DNA of 64,000 bases, taken from DSWT01 sp035415725. Lineage in GTDB: Bacteria > Chloroflexota > Anaerolineae > B4-G1 > SLSP01. This document shows, in pieces, positions 17,375 through 25,321 of the stretch (position 1 is its first letter; every line of letters starts with the position of its first letter). The stretch spans positions 10,731 through 74,730 of the forward strand of contig DAOOGN010000006.1 of the NCBI GenBank assembly GCA_035415725.1. Direction: 5' to 3'. The notes under the pieces are model-generated. The model was not told the origin of the DNA. It did no database searches and saw nothing but the letters and a program-made list of their open reading frames with translations. The position numbers were made by a program, and so were the translations under genes.

Positions 17375-17494
17375 GCCACAGATGACACGGATTGCACTGA
17401 TTTTTGTATCTATTCAGGCTAGTAAACCTGACGAAGTAACGGTAGTGGCTAAATAGTTACTGATTTTTCATACTCGGCGTGTAAATCCGTGGCC
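17375..17494. repeat. GCCACGGATGACACGG repeat split by a nested 53-bp insert
   Basis: The left half (17375-17405) and right half (about 17469-17494) match the element at 36076-36140. Between them 17406-17458 is an insert containing the TATCTATTCAGGCTAG unit also found at 58729 and 63951. A 10-base direct repeat, actgattttt, borders the insert at 17396-17405 and 17459-17468, as expected of a target duplication. Confidence 0.7.
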
Positions 17495-17524
17495 GGTTTC
17501 TCGCCCCCCCGAAATCCTGAGGAA

Positions 17525-19711
17525 TCATGTCGCCATTCGGGTGGAGGCGTGAAAATTCGTCGCCAAAATGCACCCGAGCACCGCCAGAGCCATGCCCATC
17601 AGCCCCAGGCCCCAGCGCAGGGATGACGGAAAATAACGCATCTCCACACGATGCGCGCCGGCCGGGACAATCACCCCACGGAACAGCCCGTCGGTGGAGT
17701 AAATCGGCGTCGGCTTGCCGTCGACCGTCGCCTGCCAACCCGGATACAGCAAATCGCTCAACACCAGCAGTGCCGGTGCGCTCGTTTCGACGTAGAACGC
17801 CGCGCGATTGGGGCCGTAAGTCAGCACTTCGATGCGCCCACTGCCCGGTGTTTCTAACGCCGGACCGTTGAGCACCGTCGCGGCCACGTCCGGCGCAAAA
17901 TCGACGGCAAAGACCTGGGCATAGGCCGCTTCGAGGGTGTCCACCGGCGTTGTGTGATAAACCAGCCAGACGCGCTGAAGCGCCTTTGTATTCAGGTGGA
18001 TGTCGACCAGCGCGTCACCGAAAAACACGGGCCATATCCCATCCCCGCCAGGCAACGCGCCCTTGGGGACGATGATATACTTTGCCCCCAGCAGACGATA
18101 GGCCGGCATCCCCTTGTGTGGAATGCCCCAGTAATACTGATTGTACGTCACGATCTCCATCGGATTACCGGTTCCCTGAGGGACCTCGAAGCCCGCCGCC
18201 ATCAGCGCTGCCGGCGACCACAAGCCCCGCGCTTCGCCATCGACATCCACGCGAAACCACCCGTCGTCCGCCCGCAAATACGCCAGTGCCGCGCGGTGCG
18301 GATCGTCTGCGCTATGCGGCGCCGGTTCCACATCGGCCAGCGCACCGGTGACGACCAATTCGGTCAAGGCGAGCACGACCAATGCGGCGCGGCAGAGATG
18401 GCAACGCCGCAGCCCCAGCCCGAGCAACGCGGCAGACACGAGCACAGCCGCCGCCAGGTAAAGTCCCAGCAGCGCGCGAGAAACAGCGGCGACATTCGGC
18501 GCGAGCGCCGCCCACGCCGGTGCACGCAGCGCGATCCCTATAGCGGCCATCAGCATGGCGGCGCTCCAGGCAAAACGCGGCTTGTCCAGCAACTTCTCGA
18601 CGCCTTCCGCCGCCGCCAGCGCCAGAACAAACGAGAGCACGTAGATGGCGCGGCCCGTTTTCCACGTCGCGTCGAACAGCGGCAGAGACGCCAGCAAAGG
18701 GTAAAGCGGCCCCTGCGTCCCCAGCGCCAACAGGACGGCAAGCAGGCCGGTGATCCACAAAAACGCCGTGCGCCAACGCGGACGGCCCAGCAATCCCAAC
18801 AGCGCCAGTCCCAGAGCGACCATGCCGACATAGCCGCTCTCCACGCGATCCCATGGCCCCCAAAACGTCTTGCTGTTGCGCCCGTGGAAGAGCGGCGTGA
18901 TGAAGTCGCGCCACATCCCCAGATGGAATTCGTATTCGCCGAGGTTGGGAGGAACGTTGGCGCGCTCGGTGTAGGGCAACCGCTCGAATCCCGGCAGCAT
19001 GGCTGGCATCGCCAGCGCCACAGCGAGCAAGCCGGCCAGTACCAGCCGTCCGCCCCGACGCAGTGCGTGTGATAGTCCGGCGGCAAACACCTGCCACAGT
19101 GCGTACCCCCCCACGGTCAGCGCGCCGTAAAGCGTTGCCTGTCCGTGTCCCGAAAGCGCCAGACAGGCCAGTGCGCCGCCGGCCAGCGGGATATGCCGTG
19201 AACGCCGCAGCGCATGATCCACGGCCCAGAGCGCCCACGGCAGCCAGGCCATGGCGTCGTTGAACTGCGGGTGTCCCAGGTGCGCCACAAAGGGATCGGC
19301 GAACATGTAGGCAAGCGCGCCACTAATCGCCGCCGTCTCGCGTAATCCCCACACCGGGGAATGGCGCAGGTAGAAGTACATCCCCACGCCTGCCAGCCAC
19401 AGGGTCGCCATTCCGCGCAGCGAGACGGCCCATGCCGGGACGGGACTGAGTAAAAACAGCGGCCAGTTGAGCGGGTTGAACAGTCCGTACTGCCCCTCGG
19501 CGACAATCGGATCCCCCACCATCATCCCCGTATGCCACAGCGGGATGACGCCACGCCGCAGCCAGGACGCCACGTAGGACCAGACAGGATGAAGCTGTCC
19601 CCACAGGTCGCCGCCGCCGATGGGGAAGCGATAGCCGCCCACCCACACCGGCCAGAAGAAGAGCAGCGTCGCGCCTGCCAGAAAAATCGGCACTTTCACC
19701 CTTCGGCTCAT
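17525..19711 (-). CDS. YfhO-family polytopic membrane protein
   Basis: A 728-residue protein with about 12 hydrophobic segments and an extracytoplasmic C-terminal half ending in a last membrane helix. The N-terminal loop has DLWGQLHPVWSYVASWLRRG, IPLWHTGMMVGDP and GLFNPLNWP, the signature of YfhO-like proteins (GT-C superfamily, implicated in glycosylation of lipoteichoic acid or other surface polymers in Firmicutes). The C-terminal part includes VEMRYFPSSLRWGL, the usual beta-domain to last-helix junction. It is the first gene of the minus-strand surface-glycan block. A promoter with -10 ending 10 bases before the ATG suggests a very short leader. Confidence 0.82.
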   Translation of the reverse strand: MSRRVKVPIFLAGATLLFFWPVWVGGYRFPIGGGDLWGQLHPVWSYVASWLRRGVIPLWHTGMMVGDPIVAEGQYGLFNPLNWPLFLLSPVPAWAVSLRGMATLWLAGVGMYFYLRHSPVWGLRETAAISGALAYMFADPFVAHLGHPQFNDAMAWLPWALWAVDHALRRSRHIPLAGGALACLALSGHGQATLYGALTVGGYALWQVFAAGLSHALRRGGRLVLAGLLAVALAMPAMLPGFERLPYTERANVPPNLGEYEFHLGMWRDFITPLFHGRNSKTFWGPWDRVESGYVGMVALGLALLGLLGRPRWRTAFLWITGLLAVLLALGTQGPLYPLLASLPLFDATWKTGRAIYVLSFVLALAAAEGVEKLLDKPRFAWSAAMLMAAIGIALRAPAWAALAPNVAAVSRALLGLYLAAAVLVSAALLGLGLRRCHLCRAALVVLALTELVVTGALADVEPAPHSADDPHRAALAYLRADDGWFRVDVDGEARGLWSPAALMAAGFEVPQGTGNPMEIVTYNQYYWGIPHKGMPAYRLLGAKYIIVPKGALPGGDGIWPVFFGDALVDIHLNTKALQRVWLVYHTTPVDTLEAAYAQVFAVDFAPDVAATVLNGPALETPGSGRIEVLTYGPNRAAFYVETSAPALLVLSDLLYPGWQATVDGKPTPIYSTDGLFRGVIVPAGAHRVEMRYFPSSLRWGLGLMGMALAVLGCILATNFHASTRMAT

Positions 19712-19720
19712 AACCAGGGC

Positions 19721-19748
19721 AGTCTATCATACTTCACCTTCAAGTCAA
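19721..19748 (-). promoter_or_regulatory. Sigma-70-like promoter for the YfhO gene, nearly leaderless
   Basis: On the minus strand TTGACT (19748-19743), 16-base spacer, TAGACT (19726-19721). The start codon is at 19711, so a normal start site would leave only a few bases of leader. It overlaps the divergent promoter region of the plus-strand operon. Confidence 0.5.
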
Positions 19749-19766
19749 CAATTTTCGCAATTATGT

Positions 19767-19772
19767 TATAAT
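19767..19772 (+). promoter_or_regulatory. -10 box TATAAT for the dehydrogenase operon leader
   Basis: A perfect TATAAT lies about 200 bases before the first gene of the plus-strand operon. The -35 region is weak (tcaaca at 19745-19750, 16-base spacing). Transcription would start close to 19779 and produce the structured leader. Confidence 0.5.
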
Positions 19773-19778
19773 CGTCGC

Positions 19779-19940
19779 TGTGTTTACTACCGAGGGTCGG
19801 GTATAGGACAAATTATTATGAAGCTCGGGCCGGTCTCTGACCGTGCCCGCCCACGCCTGAGTTTGCGGTAGGCTACAGCCGAGGGGCGGACCACTACAAA
19901 AGCACAGAGACATACTCCGTGCACACGACCTGCTGAAAAT
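19779..19940 (+). ncRNA. Candidate structured 5' leader RNA (possible riboswitch or small RNA)
   Basis: The interval can form hairpin 19827-19848 (GGGC/GGTC pairing with GACC/GCCC, loop tct), an enclosing CGCCC 19848-19852 with GGGCG 19884-19888, inner GCCT 19856-19859 with AGGC 19870-19873, and hairpin 19902-19922 (GCAC-GAG pairing with CTC-GTGC). GGTCG near 19796 can close with CGACC near 19926. The first hairpin and the second stem compete for the same C residues (about 19848), a switch-like arrangement. I recognise no known riboswitch class. Promoter before it and a gene after it fit a cis-regulatory leader, but no covariation can be shown from one sequence. Confidence 0.4.
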
Positions 19941-19972
19941 TCCGGACAAACTCCAGGGCAGAAGAGAATAAT

Positions 19973-21175
19973 GTGACGACGATGAAGTCAGTGGTTATGT
20001 TTGGCGCGGGCTGTGTGGGACGGGGATTCCTGGGACAACTCCTCAGCGAGTCTGGCTATGCCCTCACGTTTGTAGAGATCGATGAGCCGTTGATCGCTGC
20101 GTTGAACGCACGCGGTGGTTATACACTGCGTCTGGTCGACAACGACTGGAGCCAAGATATTAACATTCCCGTGACGCGGACGCTGTACTCGCAGGCGGAT
20201 GAGACGTTGGTGACGACATTGGCCGAGACATCGCTGATCACCACCGCCGTCGGCGTCCGGTCACTGCCCGACATTGCGCCGATCATCGCGGCAGGCATCG
20301 TCTGCCGGGCTGAACGCGAGGTAGCATCGCCGCTCAATGTGCTGATCGGCGAAAATATGCAGAACGCCGCTGCGACGTTCCGGGCGATGGTGCTGCAACA
20401 CGTCCCCTCCGCGTACCATGCCTATGCAGAGGCGCACGTGGGTTTCGTGGACGTCGTTATCGGGCGCACGATCCCCAAACCCACACCCGCCATGCGGGCC
20501 GCAGATTACAGCCTGATCGTGGCGGATGCGTACAAAAAGCTGCCGGTGAACCGTCCACGTTTCGTCGGCCCCCTGCCGGAGATCGTAGGATTGATCCCTG
20601 CCGACAACTTCACCGCCTACATTGAACGCAAGTTGTATTTGCATAACTGTGGACACGCCATCCTTGGCTATCTAGGCTACCTGCGCGGGCATGATCTGAG
20701 CGTAGAAGCGCTCGAAGACCCGTTTATCTACGACGTGTTGACGCGCGCCTTCGCCGAGGTGCGGGGCAGCTTTCTTACGGTACATCGCATGGAGGCCGCC
20801 GAGCTGGACGACTTCATCGCCGAACTGCTCAAGGGCTTCGCCAATCGCGCCCTGGCCGATACGGTCGTTCGCCTGGCGCGCGATCCACTGCGCAAACTCG
20901 GCCCCCAGGAGCGGCTAGTAGGAGCAGCGCGCCAGGTCGAAAAGGCCGGCCTCATCCCCGACGCGCTCAGTCTCGCCATGGCCGCTGCTTATTGCTACGA
21001 CTATGCGGACGATCCCCTGGCCGTTGAGTTGCAACGGCGTATCACTGCCGAGGGGCTGAAAGCCGTGATGACCGACGTCAGCGGCATCCATCCCGATGAG
21101 CCACTGGGGAAACTTATTCATCAGCAGTACGCAGTCCTAACTGCATATCAACATCTGAAAGGAGAATCTCTATGA
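19973..21175 (+). CDS. Mannitol-1-phosphate 5-dehydrogenase-like (polyol dehydrogenase family)
   Basis: NAD-dependent long-chain polyol dehydrogenase that would interconvert a hexitol phosphate and ketohexose phosphate (mannitol-1-P and fructose-6-P) in the cytoplasm. The N-terminal FGAGCVGRGFLGQLLSESG is the MtlD nucleotide-binding motif, and ERKLYLHNCGHAILGYLG contains the catalytic KxxxxNxxH. Length (400 aa) is near the 380 of MtlD. GTG at 19973 or ATG at 19982 may start it; AGAAGAG suits the first better. The stop overlaps the next gene by ATGA. A long structured leader precedes it. No PTS genes are nearby, so another sugar-alcohol or uronate substrate is possible. Confidence 0.8.
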   Translation: MTTMKSVVMFGAGCVGRGFLGQLLSESGYALTFVEIDEPLIAALNARGGYTLRLVDNDWSQDINIPVTRTLYSQADETLVTTLAETSLITTAVGVRSLPDIAPIIAAGIVCRAEREVASPLNVLIGENMQNAAATFRAMVLQHVPSAYHAYAEAHVGFVDVVIGRTIPKPTPAMRAADYSLIVADAYKKLPVNRPRFVGPLPEIVGLIPADNFTAYIERKLYLHNCGHAILGYLGYLRGHDLSVEALEDPFIYDVLTRAFAEVRGSFLTVHRMEAAELDDFIAELLKGFANRALADTVVRLARDPLRKLGPQERLVGAARQVEKAGLIPDALSLAMAAAYCYDYADDPLAVELQRRITAEGLKAVMTDVSGIHPDEPLGKLIHQQYAVLTAYQHLKGESL

Positions 21176-22266
21176 AAAGCATCGTTCATGTCTTTGTGGC
21201 TCTTGTCATCGTTTTAACGCTGGCGGCCAGTATCGGCACGTCCTCGCGGACGAGGCCAACCGCAGCCGCCTCGGTGCCGCCGATCCCGCAAGTCGAGAAT
21301 ACGGCCACCAATCTCCTCATCGACGGCAATATGGAGATGCAACCTTACCCGTGGTATTATCCCAACCACTACGTCGCTCCGTACTGGAAGCGGTTATGGT
21401 ACTATTATTCAGTGATGCCAGAATATGATGATACACGCACGGCGCGAGTTCATTATGAAGGACTCCATGCCCAGGTGTATTTCAAATGGGGGCCGGCCTA
21501 TCAAGCCGGCATTTACCAGGTGGTCACAGGATTGACGCAGTGCACTCCTTATGAATTATCCGCCTACGGGCGCAACCACTCGGTAGAAGGGGCACTGCCC
21601 CACGCCCGTGTCGGGCTTGACCCCGAAGGAACGCAATTGACACCGGGCGACGATGGCGGCTTTTTCTCCTTTCCATCCTACATGGCCTGGTCCGCCGAGC
21701 AAACCCAACTCTTCGTGTGGGAAAAACTCACCGTGCAAGCCGAACCCATCGGTGATCGTTTGACCGCCATCCTTTACGCATCGCCGCAGCCCCCAAGCGG
21801 CCCTCAGCAGCCTTACTATGACACGTACTGGGACGCCGCCGAGTTGGTGCAAACCACATTCCCCAACAACCGCCTGCCGGCGCCGAGCACGTGGTCACCG
21901 TCAGATTTTATCTACGCTGTGCAGACCACCACAAGCACTGACTCGTTGACCATCCAATGGAAAACCCAGTCCCCGGCATCCACTCAGGTACGGTACGAAA
22001 TCGTGCCCTACCAGGCGCCCATTTCATCCACGATTCTGATCTCACTTACCTACCGCACTTACTTGCCCGTCGTCGCCAAGTCGCCGAATCCGAGCACTTT
22101 CACCCGCTACACGGAGCTGAATACGACTCCTATCATCGACCACCAAGCTGTCATCGGGGGAATACAAGCTGGCGACACCGTAATCTTCGTGCCGCTGTCC
22201 CGCCGCCCCACAAGCAGTGGATGCACTACAGAGACTTATACGCCGGTGATCGTCAAATTTCGATAG
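21172..22266 (+). CDS. Secreted protein of unknown function with YLPVV motif
   Basis: 364 residues with an N-terminal signal peptide (MKSIVHVFVALVIVLTLAAS). Residues of about 45-220 look like a carbohydrate-binding-type beta-sandwich (LLIDGNMEMQPYPWYYP, YQVVTGLTQCTPYELSAYGR), a pattern seen in extracellular Chloroflexota proteins. A later stretch resembles a fibronectin-III-like domain interrupted by TYRTYLPVVAKSPNP, the YLPxV[MA][KR] motif that also ends the GH113-like protein at 49226. It overlaps the preceding dehydrogenase by ATGA and is followed three bases later by a glycosyltransferase. No enzyme motif is visible. Extracellular location and glycan binding are inferred. Confidence 0.7.
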   Translation: MKSIVHVFVALVIVLTLAASIGTSSRTRPTAAASVPPIPQVENTATNLLIDGNMEMQPYPWYYPNHYVAPYWKRLWYYYSVMPEYDDTRTARVHYEGLHAQVYFKWGPAYQAGIYQVVTGLTQCTPYELSAYGRNHSVEGALPHARVGLDPEGTQLTPGDDGGFFSFPSYMAWSAEQTQLFVWEKLTVQAEPIGDRLTAILYASPQPPSGPQQPYYDTYWDAAELVQTTFPNNRLPAPSTWSPSDFIYAVQTTTSTDSLTIQWKTQSPASTQVRYEIVPYQAPISSTILISLTYRTYLPVVAKSPNPSTFTRYTELNTTPIIDHQAVIGGIQAGDTVIFVPLSRRPTSSGCTTETYTPVIVKFR

Positions 22267-22269
22267 GCC

Positions 22270-24768
22270 GTGAGTTCCCGAAAGAGTCGCTTTTATGTCC
22301 TGATCCCACTTCTCGCCTACTTTCTACTGGCGACCAGCATTGGCAGCGCGACTTCCATCACAGTTGATGAAGGATTGCACATCGCCAGCGGCTACACGAT
22401 CCTCCGCACCGGGGATTACCGCTTGGTGGAAGAGCATCCGCCGCTCATCAAACTGTGGATAGCGCTGCCATTGCTCCCCCTGCGGGATTTGCCTGATCCG
22501 ACAACGCTATCGGCCTGGAGTGAGGCTGCGCAACCGACAACGGAAAGCCTACCGTTGATTCACATGGCGCAGCAGTTGTTGTACCCTTACCAACCGACCG
22601 ATCGCTGGTTGGTCCCGGCGCGGGTGATGGGAATACTGCTGGGCATGTTGCTGCTGGCTGTCATCGTTCGCTGGGCCTGGGATTTATGGGGAGAGCGTGG
22701 CGCGCTGTTGGCGGTGGTATTCGCTGCGCTCGACCCCAACCTGTTAGCCCACGGCGCCATCGCCGGGACGGACCTCGGCGCCACAACCTTCATTCTGCTG
22801 GCGCTTTTTGTTGCCCACAGGTTTCTGCGCCGTCCAACGCTGCGTCGCGCGGCGCTAACCGGCGTCGTGCTTGGCCTGACATTGACGACTAAATTGACTG
22901 CCGCACTGCTCGTCCCGGCATTGGGCATTGCCGGTCTGGTGTGCCTGGGACAGGCAAAGGCGCCCCATCGCGGACCTATTCTTCGACTTGGTCTTCTGGT
23001 CATCGGATTGACGGGGCTAACATTCTGGGGTGTGTACGGCTTCCAGGTCGGCGATGTTCCCGGCGTCTCCATTCCGCTGCCTGCCGCGGCGCACATGATC
23101 CCCATTCTACGTCTACGCGAACATACAGCCGGTGGTCACCAGGCGTTTTTGTGGGGTGAAAATAGCATGCGCGGCTGGTGGTGGTACTTCCCGGCTGCTT
23201 TTGCCCTCAAGACGCCCCTTCCGACCCTCCTTCTGGCGCTTGGGGCGATGCTGTCTTGGGCGGCGGAACATCGAAATGTCACAACATTGAAACGTTGGAA
23301 CGTGCAAACCATGTTCCTGTTTCCCTTGTTCTACATCGTTTCTAGCCTCTTAAGCCCACTCAACATCGGCTACCGGCACCTCCTGCCCCTCTTGCCCTTT
23401 CTCTATGTGGGACTGGCGTATTTAGGAGTATGGAGTACGGAATACGAAGCACAAAGCCATAAATTTTCAATTCCCAATTTCAAAACTCTGCCGACTCCTC
23501 ACTCCTCCCTCCTTACTCCTCACTCCTTACTTCTTACTGCCTACTCCTTCTTATTCGCCTGGCAACTCTTCGGGCTACTGCGCGTTTATCCACACCCCCT
23601 CACGTTTTTCAACGCGATGGCCGGTGGAGCACACAACGGCTGGCGCTATCTGGCCGATTCCAACACTGATTGGGGACAAGGGTATAAAGCGCTGGCGCAC
23701 TTTCAGGAAACAGAAGGTATTGAGCGTCTACGCCTCTCGGCCTTTGTTTTCTACGATCCGGCCATCTACGGTGTCCACTACACAGCGCTAACACCCCTGG
23801 GCGGCGACACGCCTGCCGTCTTCCCCTCACGCTTCGCGCCGCCGCCCGGCGATTATGCCATCAGTGTGACGCCGCTCGCCGGCATTCCCCTGGTGGATCC
23901 TGAAATGTATGATTGGTTCCGCTGGCGTGCGCCCGATGCGCAAATCGCTAACGCGTTCCACTACTACCACGTTACCGCCGATGAGGTCGCCGTCCATTGG
24001 GTCGCCCAGTGCCGTATACCGGTCGCGCCGCTGGATGACGCCGCGATCGCCGCCGGATTCGGCGTCACGGGAGTTCGGCGCGTGGACTTCGATTGCACCC
24101 AGAGCTGGATCATCCCCGGCAGTGCCACAGCCGGGCGCTACGTCCTTCACGGCGCATGGCTACAAGATACGCTCAAATCGCGCTTGCATTATGCCGCTCC
24201 CCCTGCCACAGACCCGTTTATCGCCCGGCGTCTCGCGGCGCTGAACATTGTCTACCGCCAGCGTATGTACCGCACCGAGCCGGCGTTCGCTATTTACGCG
24301 CCCGCCGCCGATCCTGCCATTCCGTCGTCCACCGCCTGGATTGCGCGCGCCGAAACAGCGCCTGCGGAGCTATCCACAAAACCGACCACCCCGGCTCCTA
24401 TCGCTCTGGAAGGGGCACTCACTTTTGTGGGAGCGGCGGCTTACCCGCAAGAAGAGGGGCTCGATGTCGAAACATGGTGGCGTGTGACCGACACAGCGCC
24501 ATCCCGCCCGTTCTCGATTATGGGACATTTACTCGACGAAACCGGGGAGGTTAAAGGGATCGCCGATGGACTTGGCGTCTCCCCCCAGACCTGGCAGCCA
24601 GGCGATCTCATCATCCAGCGCCACGTCTTTCTACTGCCCGCCGAGGATAGGCACGTCGACCACGTGCTGCGCACAGGCGTATATGAGTTGGACGATGGAA
24701 CACGCTGGACCGTGGCGTCGGACCCGGAAGCGGATGCACTTTTTATCGCGGTGACGGCGCCCCATTAA
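22270..24768 (+). CDS. GT-C glycosyltransferase (GT39/ArnT-like) with in-frame repeat insertions
   Basis: 832 residues, paralogue of the minus-strand block. First loop SITVDEGLHIASGY; LLAHGAIAGTDLGATTF; GFQVGDVPGVSIPLP; RGWWWYFPAAFALKTPLP; GYRHLLPLLPFLYVG; DSNTDWGQGYKAL; C-terminal domain VETWWRVTDTAPSRPFSIMG. GTG at 22270 is the only usable start, since the first Met is near residue 96. Motifs match the gene at 10214-12634 best. Two stretches are made from short tandem repeats: HRNVTTLKRWNVQTM, and a loop of about 45 residues ending SSLLTPHSLLLTAYSFLF. It is the last gene of a dehydrogenase / secreted protein / transferase operon and converges on ogt 11 bases away. Confidence 0.82.
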   Translation: MSSRKSRFYVLIPLLAYFLLATSIGSATSITVDEGLHIASGYTILRTGDYRLVEEHPPLIKLWIALPLLPLRDLPDPTTLSAWSEAAQPTTESLPLIHMAQQLLYPYQPTDRWLVPARVMGILLGMLLLAVIVRWAWDLWGERGALLAVVFAALDPNLLAHGAIAGTDLGATTFILLALFVAHRFLRRPTLRRAALTGVVLGLTLTTKLTAALLVPALGIAGLVCLGQAKAPHRGPILRLGLLVIGLTGLTFWGVYGFQVGDVPGVSIPLPAAAHMIPILRLREHTAGGHQAFLWGENSMRGWWWYFPAAFALKTPLPTLLLALGAMLSWAAEHRNVTTLKRWNVQTMFLFPLFYIVSSLLSPLNIGYRHLLPLLPFLYVGLAYLGVWSTEYEAQSHKFSIPNFKTLPTPHSSLLTPHSLLLTAYSFLFAWQLFGLLRVYPHPLTFFNAMAGGAHNGWRYLADSNTDWGQGYKALAHFQETEGIERLRLSAFVFYDPAIYGVHYTALTPLGGDTPAVFPSRFAPPPGDYAISVTPLAGIPLVDPEMYDWFRWRAPDAQIANAFHYYHVTADEVAVHWVAQCRIPVAPLDDAAIAAGFGVTGVRRVDFDCTQSWIIPGSATAGRYVLHGAWLQDTLKSRLHYAAPPATDPFIARRLAALNIVYRQRMYRTEPAFAIYAPAADPAIPSSTAWIARAETAPAELSTKPTTPAPIALEGALTFVGAAAYPQEEGLDVETWWRVTDTAPSRPFSIMGHLLDETGEVKGIADGLGVSPQTWQPGDLIIQRHVFLLPAEDRHVDHVLRTGVYELDDGTRWTVASDPEADALFIAVTAPH
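23267..23313 (+). repeat. Octamer-like repeat (AACGTTGGAACG-type) in the glycosyltransferase gene
   Basis: gaaatgtcacaacattgaaa followed by cgttggaacgtgcaaacc, near-repeats of aacgttga/aacgttgg. It lies in the same loop as the gttttcac array of the paralogue at 11557-11588. Confidence 0.6.
23424..23556 (+). repeat. GGAGTA arm plus ACTCCTT heptamer array in the glycosyltransferase gene
   Basis: Left arm of GGAGTA-type units at 23424-23449, an aattttcaattcccaatttc type repeat at 23461-23484, then six or so actcctc/actcctt units at 23494-23550. Same order of arms and same place in the protein as 11304-11427. Confidence 0.85.
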
Positions 24769-24779
24769 AAGGGGGGCTA

Positions 24780-25298
24780 TCAAAACCGCAATTGTAATCC
24801 GGCCTGCTCCAACTGCAACAGTGCCGCTTTGCGTTCCACGCCCGCGGCGTAGCCGGTGAGCCATCCATTCCGCCCTATAACCCGGTGGCAGGGGACGATG
24901 ATCGCCACCGGATTGGCGCCGTTCGCCTGACCCACCGCCCGGAACGCCCGCGGGTGTTCGATTTCTATCGCCACCTCACCGTAGGTCAACGTTTTACCGT
25001 AGGGGATGGTCAACAGTTCCGCCCACACGGCCCGCTGGAACGGTGTGCCGCGCAGATCGAGGGGAATGTTAAACACCTGCAAGCGCCGCTCGAAGTAATC
25101 CGCCAGTTGCGCGACGGCGGCTTCCAACATAGCACTGCTCTCTGACTCTGGCGGTGCGATGTCAAAGCGCGCCATGCGGCGCACTTCAGCCTCTGTTGGG
25201 TACGCGCCAAATCCCAAACCGCAGATACCCCCTTCCGTCGCGCAAACCCACACCGGTCCCAGAGGTGTCGATGTGATCTCATAGCAGCTCTGCTCCAT
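24780..25298 (-). CDS. ogt: Methylated-DNA--protein-cysteine methyltransferase
   Basis: Suicide repair protein that moves a methyl group from O6-methylguanine in DNA to its own cysteine. 172 residues, normal length. The active-site PCHRVIG is near residues 135-141; GTPFQRAVWAELLTIPYGKT is the helix that enters the minor groove, with the recognition Arg in HPRAFRAVGQANGANP. No Ada N-terminal domain, so it is of the Ogt type. ATG at 25298 with GAGGT before it. It converges on the upstream plus-strand transferase and stands 23 bases after the lipoprotein gene, which may be co-transcribed with it. Confidence 0.93.
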   Translation of the reverse strand: MEQSCYEITSTPLGPVWVCATEGGICGLGFGAYPTEAEVRRMARFDIAPPESESSAMLEAAVAQLADYFERRLQVFNIPLDLRGTPFQRAVWAELLTIPYGKTLTYGEVAIEIEHPRAFRAVGQANGANPVAIIVPCHRVIGRNGWLTGYAAGVERKAALLQLEQAGLQLRF

Positions 25299-25321
25299 AC
25301 CTCACCTCATATTTTTTCAAG

